DNA of 64,000 nt from Luteimonas terrae (GTDB lineage Bacteria; Pseudomonadota; Gammaproteobacteria; Xanthomonadales; Xanthomonadaceae). A model generated the notes under the pieces. That model made no database searches. It worked only from the letters and a program-made list of their open reading frames with translations, and was not told the origin of the DNA. Positions 1-8,600 of the stretch are shown piece after piece (position 1 is the first letter of the stretch; the number at the start of each line of letters is the position of its first letter). Made by a program: the position numbers and the translations under genes. The stretch is taken from positions 146,358 through 210,357 of the forward strand of contig NZ_SMTG01000006.1 of the NCBI RefSeq assembly GCF_004358165.1, read 5' to 3'.

Positions 1-624
1 CGCGCGCGCTTCGACCTCGTCCGATACCCGGGCCAGCCCGCGCAGGCTCCAGCCCACCAGCAGCCAGACGAACAGCGCCATCAACGGAATCGCGACCAGT
101 AGCGGCAGCAGCGTGCCCTCGGCGATGTCCTCGGCCAGCTCCATGCGGATGTCCGACAGTTCGCCCGACTGGTACCAGCGGCCGCGCGGCGAGCGCAGGG
201 TGAAGGTGCGCCAGTGCGCGCCGTCGATGACGACATCGGCGTAGCCCGCGACCAGCGGCGCCAGTGGCACGTCGGGGCCGCTGTCGGAGCGCAGCAGCAG
301 GCGGCCGCCGGCATCGCGCGCCTGGAAGGCGAGCTTGGTCTCGTAGGCGTGTCCGGTCGGGAAGGCGAGCGCTTCGCCCACGCCGTCGGCGCTGCCCTGC
401 CAGACGGCCACCACGATCGGCGCGCCGTCTGCGTGCACGGCCACGTCGCCCAGCGGTTCGTCGACCAGGCTCATCAGCACGCGCGAGGAATGGGCGAGCT
501 TGGCGTCGAACATCTCGCCCGCCTCCTGCAGGCCGGCGCGATAGCTGAAGGCACCGGCGACGATCATCACCAGCGTCATCACGCCGATCAGGCCGACCAG
601 CAGCAGGCGGCGGATCGATCTCAT
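1..624 (-). CDS. Sensor histidine kinase, N-terminal part (QseC-like), cut by window edge
   Basis: This is the membrane sensor of the two-component pair formed with the response regulator just upstream. Only the first 208 residues are inside the window. They show a first membrane helix at about residues 7-25, a periplasmic sensor region to about 170, a second helix at 171-192 and the beginning of a HAMP-like linker. This layout matches the 2CSK_N-type sensors of QseC/TctE kinases. The catalytic HisKA and HATPase domains lie beyond position 1 and cannot be checked. The ATG overlaps the regulator stop codon as ATGA, so translation is probably coupled. The signal it senses cannot be read from the sequence. 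Confidence 0.85.
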   Translation of the reverse strand, partial: MRSIRRLLLVGLIGVMTLVMIVAGAFSYRAGLQEAGEMFDAKLAHSSRVLMSLVDEPLGDVAVHADGAPIVVAVWQGSADGVGEALAFPTGHAYETKLAFQARDAGGRLLLRSDSGPDVPLAPLVAGYADVVIDGAHWRTFTLRSPRGRWYQSGELSDIRMELAEDIAEGTLLPLLVAIPLMALFVWLLVGWSLRGLARVSDEVEARA

Positions 625-1295
625 GCGGCGTCGTTCGCGGGATCGTCGAGCGCGTAGCCCACGCCGCGCACGGTGCGGATCAGCGCCGGATGCAGCCGCT
701 TGCGCAGGTGATGGACGTGCACGTCGACCGCGTTGCTGGCCACGTCCTCGTCCCAGCCGTAGAGCCGCTGCTGCGCGGTCTCGCGCGTGACGATGCGGCC
801 GGGATGTTCCATCAGCAGGCGAAGCAGCGCGACCTCGCGACGCGGCAGGTCGACCACCCGGCCCTGCCACGTGACGGTCAGTGATGCGGGGTCGAGCGCG
901 AGACCGGCGAAGGCCAGCGTCGGGCTGGCCTGGCCGCTGCTGCGCCGGAGCAGCGCACGCACGCGCGCGAGCAGTTCGCCGTTGTCGAAGGGCTTGCCAA
1001 CGTAATCGTCCGCGCCCAGGTCGAGCCCCAGCATCCGGTCGGCGGCACGCTCGCGCGCGCTCAGCACGAGGATCGGCACGGTGGCGCCGGCGCGGCGCGC
1101 CTCGCGGATCACGTCCAGGCCGTCCTTGCGCGGCAGTCCGAGATCGAGCACCACCAGATCGAGTCCGCCACCGCGGATCGCTGCCAGCGCACTGGCGCCA
1201 TCCTGCAGCCAGTCGACCGCGTACGCGGCGCGGCGCAGCACCGTGCGCAGGCCTTCCCCCAGCGATGGATCGTCCTCGACAAGCAGGATGCGCAT
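621..1295 (-). CDS. OmpR/QseB-family response regulator
   Basis: A 224-residue regulator with a receiver domain followed by an OmpR-type winged-helix DNA-binding domain. The acidic pocket is E7/D8/D9, the phosphoacceptor is D51, the switch residue is S79 and the conserved lysine is K101. The C-terminal half carries the trans_reg_C pattern with R-GVGY near the end. It starts 21 bases after the exported TPR-like gene and overlaps the kinase by four bases, so it looks like the end of a seven-gene operon. A direct repeat of the kind bound by OmpR/QseB regulators lies in front of that operon (5645-5661), which suggests autoregulation; this is inference. Confidence 0.92.
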   Translation of the reverse strand: MRILLVEDDPSLGEGLRTVLRRAAYAVDWLQDGASALAAIRGGGLDLVVLDLGLPRKDGLDVIREARRAGATVPILVLSARERAADRMLGLDLGADDYVGKPFDNGELLARVRALLRRSSGQASPTLAFAGLALDPASLTVTWQGRVVDLPRREVALLRLLMEHPGRIVTRETAQQRLYGWDEDVASNAVDVHVHHLRKRLHPALIRTVRGVGYALDDPANDAA

Positions 1296-1316
1296 CGCCG
1301 CAGTCTGTGGCGATGC

Positions 1317-1982
1317 TCAGCGGCTGGCAAGGTGCCGGCGGACCTCGGCGAGCCTGGCCGTGGCCTCGGCCCGGCGCCCGCGATCGGCGATCTCGCGACC
1401 GGGCCGGGCCGGCGCGGCGATCGCCTTTTCGAACGCCGCCGCGGCGCCCGCCCAGTCGCCCTGGTCGCGGAGGAAATCGCCGTAGAAGTAGTTGGCGTCG
1501 ATGTCCTCGGGCGCGATGGCGAGCGCGCGCTGCAGGTGCATGCGGGCCTTGGCGTCGTCGCCGAAACCGACCGGCCAGCCGGGCACCTGGTAATAGAGCG
1601 CGCCGAGGCTGGTGTGCGCCGCGCCGCCGAGTGCGGTGTCGTCGACGGCGATGGCGGCTTCGAAATCCTTGCGCGCCTGCTTGACCAGCGACAACGCGCC
1701 CAGTCCGCCGCGCTCGCCGGCCAGGCTCGAGCGGACGATGCCGTCCCAGATCAGCGCGCCGGGATCGCGCGGATGCGCGGTCACCAGGGCCTGCGATCGA
1801 TCCGCGAGCGCGGCCAGGGCTGCTTCGCGCTGCGGCTTGGGCGTGGCGTAGGCGGCCTGCGCCCACTGGTCGCGCACGGCGATGACCGGCGATGCGGTGT
1901 CGGCGGCCGTGGCCAGCGTGGGCAGGGCGATTGCCGCGGCGAGCAGCGCGGCGGCCAGGCGGTCAGAGCGGAAGCGGATCAT
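1317..1982 (-). CDS. Exported TPR-like protein of unknown function
   Basis: A 221-residue protein beginning with a typical Sec signal peptide (basic start, hydrophobic core, ending near ALPTLATAAD). The mature part is helical and alanine-rich. A TPR-like pair sits towards the C-terminus, around the segments ALAIAPEDIDANYFYGDFL and AAAAFEKAIA. It contains no catalytic motif I recognise, so a periplasmic scaffold or binding role is the most that can be said. The start was chosen at MIRFR because the signal peptide follows directly; the reading frame remains open upstream inside the SDR gene. It overlaps the SDR by 20 bases. Confidence 0.75.
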   Translation of the reverse strand: MIRFRSDRLAAALLAAAIALPTLATAADTASPVIAVRDQWAQAAYATPKPQREAALAALADRSQALVTAHPRDPGALIWDGIVRSSLAGERGGLGALSLVKQARKDFEAAIAVDDTALGGAAHTSLGALYYQVPGWPVGFGDDAKARMHLQRALAIAPEDIDANYFYGDFLRDQGDWAGAAAAFEKAIAAPARPGREIADRGRRAEATARLAEVRRHLASR

Positions 1983-2802
1983 GGCGGTTTTCCCGGTAGT
2001 CGTTGGACGGTGTGCCACCGGCGTGGTGGCGGATCTGCGGCAGTTGCCTGGCGAGGCTGCGATCGACCACGCCGGGCAGCAGCGCGTTGATGCGCGCGAA
2101 CAGCCCTTCGGGCCAGCCGAGCTGGCGCCGGCGGGTGCCGCGCTCGATCGCGCGCACCAGCGCTTCGGCCACGCGCTCTGGCGCGTCGACGCGCGTGCCG
2201 AGCGTCTGGTTGAGCGCGTCGACGGCCGGCGTGTTGAACGGCGTGCGCGTCGCGCGGGGTGCGATGTACTGGAACCGCACCGGCCCGTCGGCATGCTCGC
2301 GGCCCAGCCCTTCGATCAGACCGCGCAGGCCGAACTTGCTGGCGCTGTAGGCGGCGAATCCCGGAAATGCGAGGCTGCCGAAGGTCGATCCCACGGCGAG
2401 CACCGCTGCCTGCGGATGCGCCTGCAGCACCGGCAGCAGGCAGCGGATCAGCTGCATCGGTGCGAGCAGGTTGCTGCGCACCAGCGCCTCGAACTCGGCC
2501 TCGTGCTGCGCGCCGAACATGCCGAAGGCCGGACGCGCGTGCGCGATCACCAGGATCGACGGCGACGGCAGCAACGTGCGCGCATGCGCCAGCAGCGCGG
2601 CGCGGTCGGCCGGCTCGGTCAGATCGGCGGCGAACGGGGTGATCGCGCCGGCCGGGTGGCGCCGCGCCAGCGCATTGAGCGGTTCGGGATGGCGCGCGAC
2701 CGCGAGCACGTGCGCGCCGCGCGCGACCAGTCGCGTCGCCAGTGCCGCGCCGATGCCACCGCTGGCGCCGGTCAGCACGACGGTCTTGCCATGCAGGTCC
2801 AT
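1963..2802 (-). CDS. Short-chain dehydrogenase/reductase, atypical NNAG region
   Basis: A 279-residue classical-type SDR, expected to be an NAD(P)H-dependent oxidoreductase. The dinucleotide motif TGASGGIG is at residues 11-18. The catalytic set is S139 (VGST), Y152 and K156 (YSASK). The usual NNAG motif is replaced by AHARPAFG at about 87-94, which removes the structural Asn-Ala-Gly and is unusual for an active family member. The start overlaps the stop of the HDO gene as ATGA. Its place after a ligase and a metallo-oxygenase suggests it reduces or oxidises the product of those enzymes. The substrate is unknown. Confidence 0.85.
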   Translation of the reverse strand: MDLHGKTVVLTGASGGIGAALATRLVARGAHVLAVARHPEPLNALARRHPAGAITPFAADLTEPADRAALLAHARTLLPSPSILVIAHARPAFGMFGAQHEAEFEALVRSNLLAPMQLIRCLLPVLQAHPQAAVLAVGSTFGSLAFPGFAAYSASKFGLRGLIEGLGREHADGPVRFQYIAPRATRTPFNTPAVDALNQTLGTRVDAPERVAEALVRAIERGTRRRQLGWPEGLFARINALLPGVVDRSLARQLPQIRHHAGGTPSNDYRENRHDPLPL

Positions 2803-3482
2803 CACGCGGCCTCCGCCTGCGGCAGCGCCGGTGCCGGCACCTGCAGGTTGCGGAACACGTCGCCGTAGAGCCGGTAGAAACGACGCGCGGCATAGATCAC
2901 CGCGGCCTGGTCGTCCGGATCGTCGAGGCGGTTCATGAGCCCCTCGAAGAAGCCTGCATGTTCGATGTCGAGATCGCCGTGCGAGAGCAGGTAACTGAAG
3001 GCCGAGCGCGGCAGTCCCAGCGCGGTCTCGATGCTGGTCGCCGCGCGCGTGGCGAGCGCGACGCTGGTGCCTTCGAGCACGAGCACCATGCCGAAGAAGC
3101 CGACCGGATTGCCGCGGGCGATGGTGTCGTAGGCGTAGGCGACCATCAGTTCGGTCGCCAGCGACGGCTCCGATGCCGCGGCCGCGGCGCGATCGGCGCC
3201 GCAGGCGGCAATGTCGTCGAGCACCCACTCCTGGTGGCCCATTTCCTCCTCGATGTATTCGCCGATCGCGGTGCGCAACCATTCCAGCCGCGCGGGCAGG
3301 CGCGCGCCGCAAGCCATCAGCAGCGGCACGGTGTGGCGCACGTGGTGATAGGCCTGGGTGAGGAAGTCGACATAGGTCTCGCGTGCGATGCGGCCCGCGA
3401 GCGCATCCTGGATGACGGGCAGGGTGACCAGGGTGGCGCGCGCGTCGGCAGTTTCGGCGAGCAGGCGGTCGTGGAAGTTCAT
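2802..3482 (-). CDS. Heme-oxygenase-like iron-containing redox enzyme (HDO/TenA-like fold)
   Basis: A 226-residue all-helical protein of the iron-containing redox enzyme family, which shares the heme-oxygenase-like fold with the diiron oxidase UndA and with CADD. Candidate metal ligands are visible: a histidine-rich segment YHHVRH at 45-50, an E80-x-x-H83 motif in EEEMGHQEW, E137 in LVLEG, and an acidic/His cluster at about 168-175 (HGDLDIEH). These correspond in order to the ligand-bearing helices of the family. It probably performs an iron- and O2-dependent oxidation. It sits between an AMP ligase and an SDR with four-base overlaps on each side. TenA thiaminase is an alternative fold match, but the operon contains no thiamine genes. 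Confidence 0.8.
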   Translation of the reverse strand: MNFHDRLLAETADARATLVTLPVIQDALAGRIARETYVDFLTQAYHHVRHTVPLLMACGARLPARLEWLRTAIGEYIEEEMGHQEWVLDDIAACGADRAAAAASEPSLATELMVAYAYDTIARGNPVGFFGMVLVLEGTSVALATRAATSIETALGLPRSAFSYLLSHGDLDIEHAGFFEGLMNRLDDPDDQAAVIYAARRFYRLYGDVFRNLQVPAPALPQAEAA

Positions 3483-4960
3483 GCGGGCAGGTCCTGAGGG
3501 TAGAGGGAGGCCGGAGAAACGGAGTCGCCGTAGGCACGGGCGATGGCGTCGGCGTAGGTATGCGCGATGGCATCGCGACGCGGCCGGCCGTTCGCGGTCA
3601 GCAGGCCGTCCTCGGCGCTGAAGGGCCGCGTGGCGCGGATCACGCGGTCGACGCGTGCGTAGTCGGGCAGCCCCGCGTTGACCGCATCGAGCGCACGCTG
3701 CATCGCCGCGGCATCGGCGTCGCGGCGCAGCCAGGCGACCGCGACATTCGTCGGCCGCGCCTCGCCGAGCACGATGGCCTGCGCGAACAGCGGATGCTGG
3801 AGCAGTTCGCTTTCCACCCATTCGGGCGAGACGTTGCGGCCGAACGCGGTGATGAACATGTGCTTGCGCCGACCGGTCACGTGCACGAAGCCGTCGTCGT
3901 CGACGTGGCCCAGATCGCCGGTGGCGATCGCCCCGGGCGGCGGCGCGTCCTCGCCCAGGTACGACAGGCAGCGCACGCCGTCGACATGCAGTTCGCCGTC
4001 GACGACGGACACGCGCGCATGTGGCAGGGGGCGACCGACGCTGCCCGGACGCACCGCGCCCGGGCGGTTGAGCGCGACCACCGAGACGCATTCGCTCAGG
4101 CCGTAGCCTTCGAACACCGGCAGTCCGATCGCCGCCGCGCGCGCCAGCAGCGCCGCGCCGACCCGACCGCCGCCCACGGCGACGAAGCGCAGCGACGCCG
4201 GCAGCGGCACGCCCTGCTCGGCCGCGCTGACCAGCGCCAGCAGCAACTGCGGGAACACGATCACGCTGTGCGGCGCGTAGCGGTGCAGGCAGGACAGCAG
4301 CCGCGGCACGTCGAGACCGGCGGCGCCGCTGTAGCCGATCTCGGCCAGCGGCGGCACCGCGATGTCGGCGCCCGACAGCAGCGCACCGTAGAGGCCCGAG
4401 ATGTTCTCGAGCAGCGTCGACAGCGGCATCAGGCACAGGTGCCGGACCGGCGCGAGTGGACGCGAGGCCTCGACCAGCGCGCCGGCCACGGTCAGCAACG
4501 CGTCGTCGGCGATGCACACGCCCTTCGGCTGACCGGTCGTGCCCGAGGTGAACGTGATGCAGGCGGTACGCGCGGGCAGCACGGTGGCGGCCGCCTGCAG
4601 CGCACGCGCGCGCAGCCCCGGCAGCAGCGCGTGCGTATCCGCCGGCGGCAGTCCGTCGTCGACGAGTACCAGCAGATCGGCCCCGCTGCGCGCGAGCGCA
4701 TGCGCGGTCTGCGCGGGGCTGAAGAAGGTCGGCAGCGGCACGTGGACCAGGCCGCGCGCGCGCAGCGCGAGATCGAGCGCCAGCCAGTCGGGACCGTTGT
4801 CGAGGCGGCTGGCGACCACGCGCGCGCCGCGCGTCTGCAGGGCTTCGGCGATGTCCAGTGCACGGCCGCGCAGCGCGTGCGCCGCCAGCGCGCCGTCGGC
4901 CGTCAGCACGCGTGTCGGCGCCCGTTCCAGCGCGTCGAGCAGATCGGCGAAGCCGCTCAT
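3479..4960 (-). CDS. AMP-dependent acyl ligase (ANL superfamily) with altered A10 lysine position
   Basis: A 493-residue adenylate-forming enzyme. The P-loop TSGTTGQPKG is at about 138-147. It is followed by the A5 motif YGLSE, the TGD motif and the hinge region FGRNVSPEWVE near the C-terminus. Family members activate carboxylic acids as acyl-AMP, then pass them to CoA or a carrier. In the last motif the residue aligned with the catalytic lysine appears to be R459 (LLTANGRPRR), so the full reaction may be altered. The start MSGFADLL overlaps the preceding stop as ATGA; the open frame upstream is a shadow. The predicted substrate is a fatty or other hydrophobic acid, by family only. Confidence 0.88.
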   Translation of the reverse strand: MSGFADLLDALERAPTRVLTADGALAAHALRGRALDIAEALQTRGARVVASRLDNGPDWLALDLALRARGLVHVPLPTFFSPAQTAHALARSGADLLVLVDDGLPPADTHALLPGLRARALQAAATVLPARTACITFTSGTTGQPKGVCIADDALLTVAGALVEASRPLAPVRHLCLMPLSTLLENISGLYGALLSGADIAVPPLAEIGYSGAAGLDVPRLLSCLHRYAPHSVIVFPQLLLALVSAAEQGVPLPASLRFVAVGGGRVGAALLARAAAIGLPVFEGYGLSECVSVVALNRPGAVRPGSVGRPLPHARVSVVDGELHVDGVRCLSYLGEDAPPPGAIATGDLGHVDDDGFVHVTGRRKHMFITAFGRNVSPEWVESELLQHPLFAQAIVLGEARPTNVAVAWLRRDADAAAMQRALDAVNAGLPDYARVDRVIRATRPFSAEDGLLTANGRPRRDAIAHTYADAIARAYGDSVSPASLYPQDLPA

Positions 4961-5622
4961 GCCGGCACCGCCGCGCACTGGGCATGCACGCCGTTCCACG
5001 GCGCGACCGCGGGTGTCGCCCGGGCCTGCAGGAACGCCTGCCCGGCCGCGAGATCGCCGAACAGCACCTGCGGCTGGACCTCGTAGTAACGCCCCCAGTC
5101 GGTGCCGTCGTCGCGCACGCGCGCGCGGTCGGCGTCGGCCAGCACGACGGTGGACAGGTGCAGGCGGTCGAAGGCATTGCGCAACTGGCGGGTGGCGGTG
5201 AACAGCACCCAGCGCAGGCCGGCCGCATGCAGCGCGCCGGTCAGGTGCACGATCAGTGCGCGCGCGTCGCCTGCCGACAGCGCGGCGAGATTGCCCACCT
5301 CGACCAGCGCGTCCCGCGTGACCGCACGCCCCAGCGAAGCGGCAACGACCGTCTGCGCCGGCGCGTCGAGATACTGCTCGACGAACAGCGGTCCCTCGCG
5401 GCCGGTGCGCAGGCCGACCGCGGCGACCAGCCGGTCGTCCGCGTCCCGGAACGCGAGCAGGTGTGGCAGGAACCCGCGCAGGCGCGCGCCGTAGCGCGCG
5501 AGGTACACATGGGCGATGAAGGCCTCGACCTCGGCCCGATCGACGGCGCCGGTGTCGACGACGTCGCAGCGCACCCAGGTGGGCGATGCACGACGCTCGG
5601 TACGGGGGGAAGCGATGTCCAT
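4957..5622 (-). CDS. Thermostable hemolysin (delta-VPH) family protein, acyltransferase-like
   Basis: A 221-residue protein that I recognise as the family named after Vibrio thermostable hemolysin. It has no signal peptide and no membrane helix. Its core reads like a GNAT or autoinducer-synthase fold: a strand with EVGNLA, a helix GDARALIVHLTGAL, then WVLFTATRQLRNAFDRLHL. The family name should therefore not be taken as proof of a toxin. A start 21 bases upstream (5643) is possible, but 5622 leaves room for the direct repeat at 5645-5661 to act as a promoter element. It is the first gene of the leftward operon, overlapping the ligase by four bases. Confidence 0.75.
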   Translation of the reverse strand: MDIASPRTERRASPTWVRCDVVDTGAVDRAEVEAFIAHVYLARYGARLRGFLPHLLAFRDADDRLVAAVGLRTGREGPLFVEQYLDAPAQTVVAASLGRAVTRDALVEVGNLAALSAGDARALIVHLTGALHAAGLRWVLFTATRQLRNAFDRLHLSTVVLADADRARVRDDGTDWGRYYEVQPQVLFGDLAAGQAFLQARATPAVAPWNGVHAQCAAVPA

Positions 5623-5644
5623 GGCGCGGCATGCTCTGGCCACG

Positions 5645-5661
5645 CGATTAAGCCTCGATTA
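5645..5661 (-). promoter_or_regulatory. Direct repeat CGATTA-N5-CGATTA, candidate OmpR/QseB-type operator
   Basis: Two identical hexamers at 5645-5650 and 5656-5661 are spaced by one helical turn (11 bases), 23 to 39 bases before the first gene of the seven-gene operon. OmpR-family regulators bind such tandem half-sites, and the last two operon genes encode such a regulator and its kinase. The leftward reading is TAATCG-N5-TAATCG, similar to QseB/PmrA boxes. Binding is inferred, not shown. Confidence 0.45.
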
Positions 5662-5669
5662 GCCCGTTG

Positions 5670-8600
5670 TTAGGACTTCGTTGATGCGCCGCCCACCGCG
5701 TCGCCGGTCGCCTCGCGTTCATCCCGGCCCGCGCGCTCGTCGTCGCCCACGCGGAACCATGCGGCATACAGCGCCGGCAGGAAGATCAGCGTCAGCAGGG
5801 TGGCCACGGTGAGACCGCCCATGATCGCGACGGCCATCGGGCCGAAGAACACGCTGCGCGACAGCGGGATCATCGCCAGGATCGCCGCGAGCGCGGTCAG
5901 CACGATCGGGCGGAAGCGCCGCACCGTCGCGTCGACCACCGCATCCCAGCGCGCGTGGCCGGCGGCGATGTCCTGCTCGATCTGGTCCACGAGGATGATC
6001 GAATTGCGCATGATCATGCCGGCCAGCGCGATCGTGCCGAGCATCGCGACGAAGCCGAACGGCACACGGAACACCAGCAGGAACAGCGTCACGCCGATCA
6101 TGCCCAGCGGCGCGGTCAGCAGCACCAGCGCGGTGCGCGAGAAGCTGCGCAGCTGCAGCATCAGCAGCGTCACCACGACGAACAGGAACAGCGGCAGGCC
6201 GGCCTTGATCGAATCCTGGCCCTTGCCCGAATCCTCGACGGTGCCGCCGGTTTCCAGGCGGTAGCCGGCCGGCAGATCGGCGCGGATCGCCTCGAGCGTC
6301 GGCAGGATCTGCGCGACCACGGTCGGCGGCGTGGTGTCGTCCCGGATGTCGGCACGCACGGTGATCGTCGGCAGGCGGTCGCGATGCCAGATGATGCCGT
6401 CCTCGAAGGTCGGTTCGAGTCGTGCGATCTGGCCCAACGGCACGGATTGCCCGTTCGACGTCGGAATGGCGAGGCTGTCGAGCATGTCGAGCTGGCCGCG
6501 CTCGTCGTCCGGGCCGCGCATCACGATGCCGATCAGCTCATTGCCCTCGCGGTATGTGCTGACCTGCAGACCCGACAGCGAGCTCGACAGGAACTGCGCG
6601 AGGTGCTGCGAGCTCACGCCGAGCACGCGTGCGCGTTCCTGGTCGACGACCAGGCGCACGATGCGGCTGGGCTCGTCCCAGTCCAGATTGACGTTGGCGA
6701 CGTGCGGGTTGTCGCGCACCTTTTTGGCGATCGCATCGGCGATGGCGCGCACGCGCTCGACGTGCTCGCCGGAGATGCGCAGCTGCACCGGATAGCCGAC
6801 CGGCGGCCCGGTCTCCAGACGCGTGACGCGCAGTTGCAGCTCGGGAAACTGCGGCGCGACCTCGTCGGTCAGCCACGCGCGCACGCGCTCGCGCGCCTCG
6901 ACGCCGGTCGTGGTGACGACGAACTGGGCGAAGTTCGCCTGCGGCAGCTTTTGATCCAGCGGGAGGTAGAAGCGCGGCGAGCCGCTGCCGATGTAGGCCA
7001 CGCGCGACTCGATGCCGGCGTGGTCGGCGAGCAGCGCGTCGAGCCGCCGGGCGGCGGCTTCGGTCGCGCGCAGCGAGCTGCCTTCGGCGAGTTCGACGTC
7101 GACCATCAGTTCCAGCCGTGTCGAGTCCGGGAAGAACTGCTGCGGCACGAAGCGGAACAGCAGCAGGGATGCGACCAGCGCCGCCGCGGTCGCGCCGATG
7201 ACCAGCCAGCGATGCGTCAGCGACCAGTGCAGCCAGCTGCGGAAGCGGCGGTAGAACGGCCGCTGGTAGGGATCGTGGTCGTGCGCATGCGGATCGCGCG
7301 GCGCCAGCGCAAACGCTAGGCGCGGCCAGCGCGCGGCGGCACGGCCGCGCATGTCGCGCCAGCGCGCGGGCAGCGAGCCGGGGCGCGGCGGTTGCGGATT
7401 CGCGAGGTCGGGCAGCATCTTCGCGCCGAGCAGCGGAATGAACAGCACCGCGGCGATCCACGACACGACCAGCGCGATCGTCACCACCTCGAACAGCGAG
7501 CGCGTGTACTCGCCGGTGCTCGACGCGGCCGTCGCGATCGGCAGGAAGCCCGCCGCGGTCACCAGGGTGCCGGTCAGCATCGGGAACGCAGTGTGCGTCC
7601 AGGCATAACTCGCCGCCGCGAGCCGGCTGTCGCCCTGCTCCATGCGGATGGCCATCATCTCCACGGCGATGATCGCGTCGTCGACCATCAGGCCCAGCGC
7701 GAGCACCAGCGCGCCAAGCGAGATCTTGTGCAGGCCGATGTCGAACTGGTCCATCGCGATGAAGGTCATCGCCAGCACCAGCGGAATCGATACCGCGACC
7801 ACCAGCCCGGTGCGCAGGCCCAGCGAGACGAAGCTCACCAGCAGCACGATGATCACCGCCTCGGCGAGCACCTTGACGAACTCGCCCACCGAATCGCGCA
7901 CCGCACGCGGCTGGTCGGACACCTTGCGCAGGCTCATGCCGACCGGCAGCGTTTCCTGCAGCTGCGCAAATTCGGACTCCAGTCGCTTGCCCAGTTCGAG
8001 AATGTCGCCGCCCTCGTGCATCGCCACCGCGATGCCGATCGCGTCCTGGCCCATGAAGCGCATGCGCGGCGCCGCGGGATCGGCGAAGCCGCGCTCGACG
8101 GTGGCGATGTCAGCCAGCCGCACCGTGCGGTCACCGGCGCGGATGGGAAACTCGCGGATGGCCTGGACCGAATCGAACGGCCCGTCGACGCGCAACTGCA
8201 CGCGCGCGCTGTCGGTCTCGAAGAAGCCGGCCGGGGCCAGCGCGTTCTGCTCGGCCAGCGCCTGCTGCACGGTGGCCATCGGAATGCCCAGCGTGGCCAG
8301 GCGCGTGTTGCTGACCTCGATCCAGACCTTCTCGTCCTGCAGGCCGACCAGTTCGACCTTGCCGACGTCGTCGACGCGCTGCAGCTCGCGCTGGATGCGG
8401 TCGGCGTAGTCCTTCTTGATCGCGTAGTCGAAGCCGTCTCCGGTGAGCGCGTAGATGTTGCCGAAGGTGTCGCCGAACTCGTCGTTGAAGAAGGGCCCCA
8501 CGATGTCCTGCGGCAACGACGGCCGCAGATCGGCGACCTTCTTGCGCACCTGGTACCAGAGCTCGGGAATCTGCGCCGAGCGCATGTCGTCGCGCGCATG

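Noticed and set aside
5014..8016. Long open frames opposite the RND permease and other large genes
   Set aside because: They have the repetitive composition of shadow frames and no recognisable protein motif, while the opposite strand encodes complete families.
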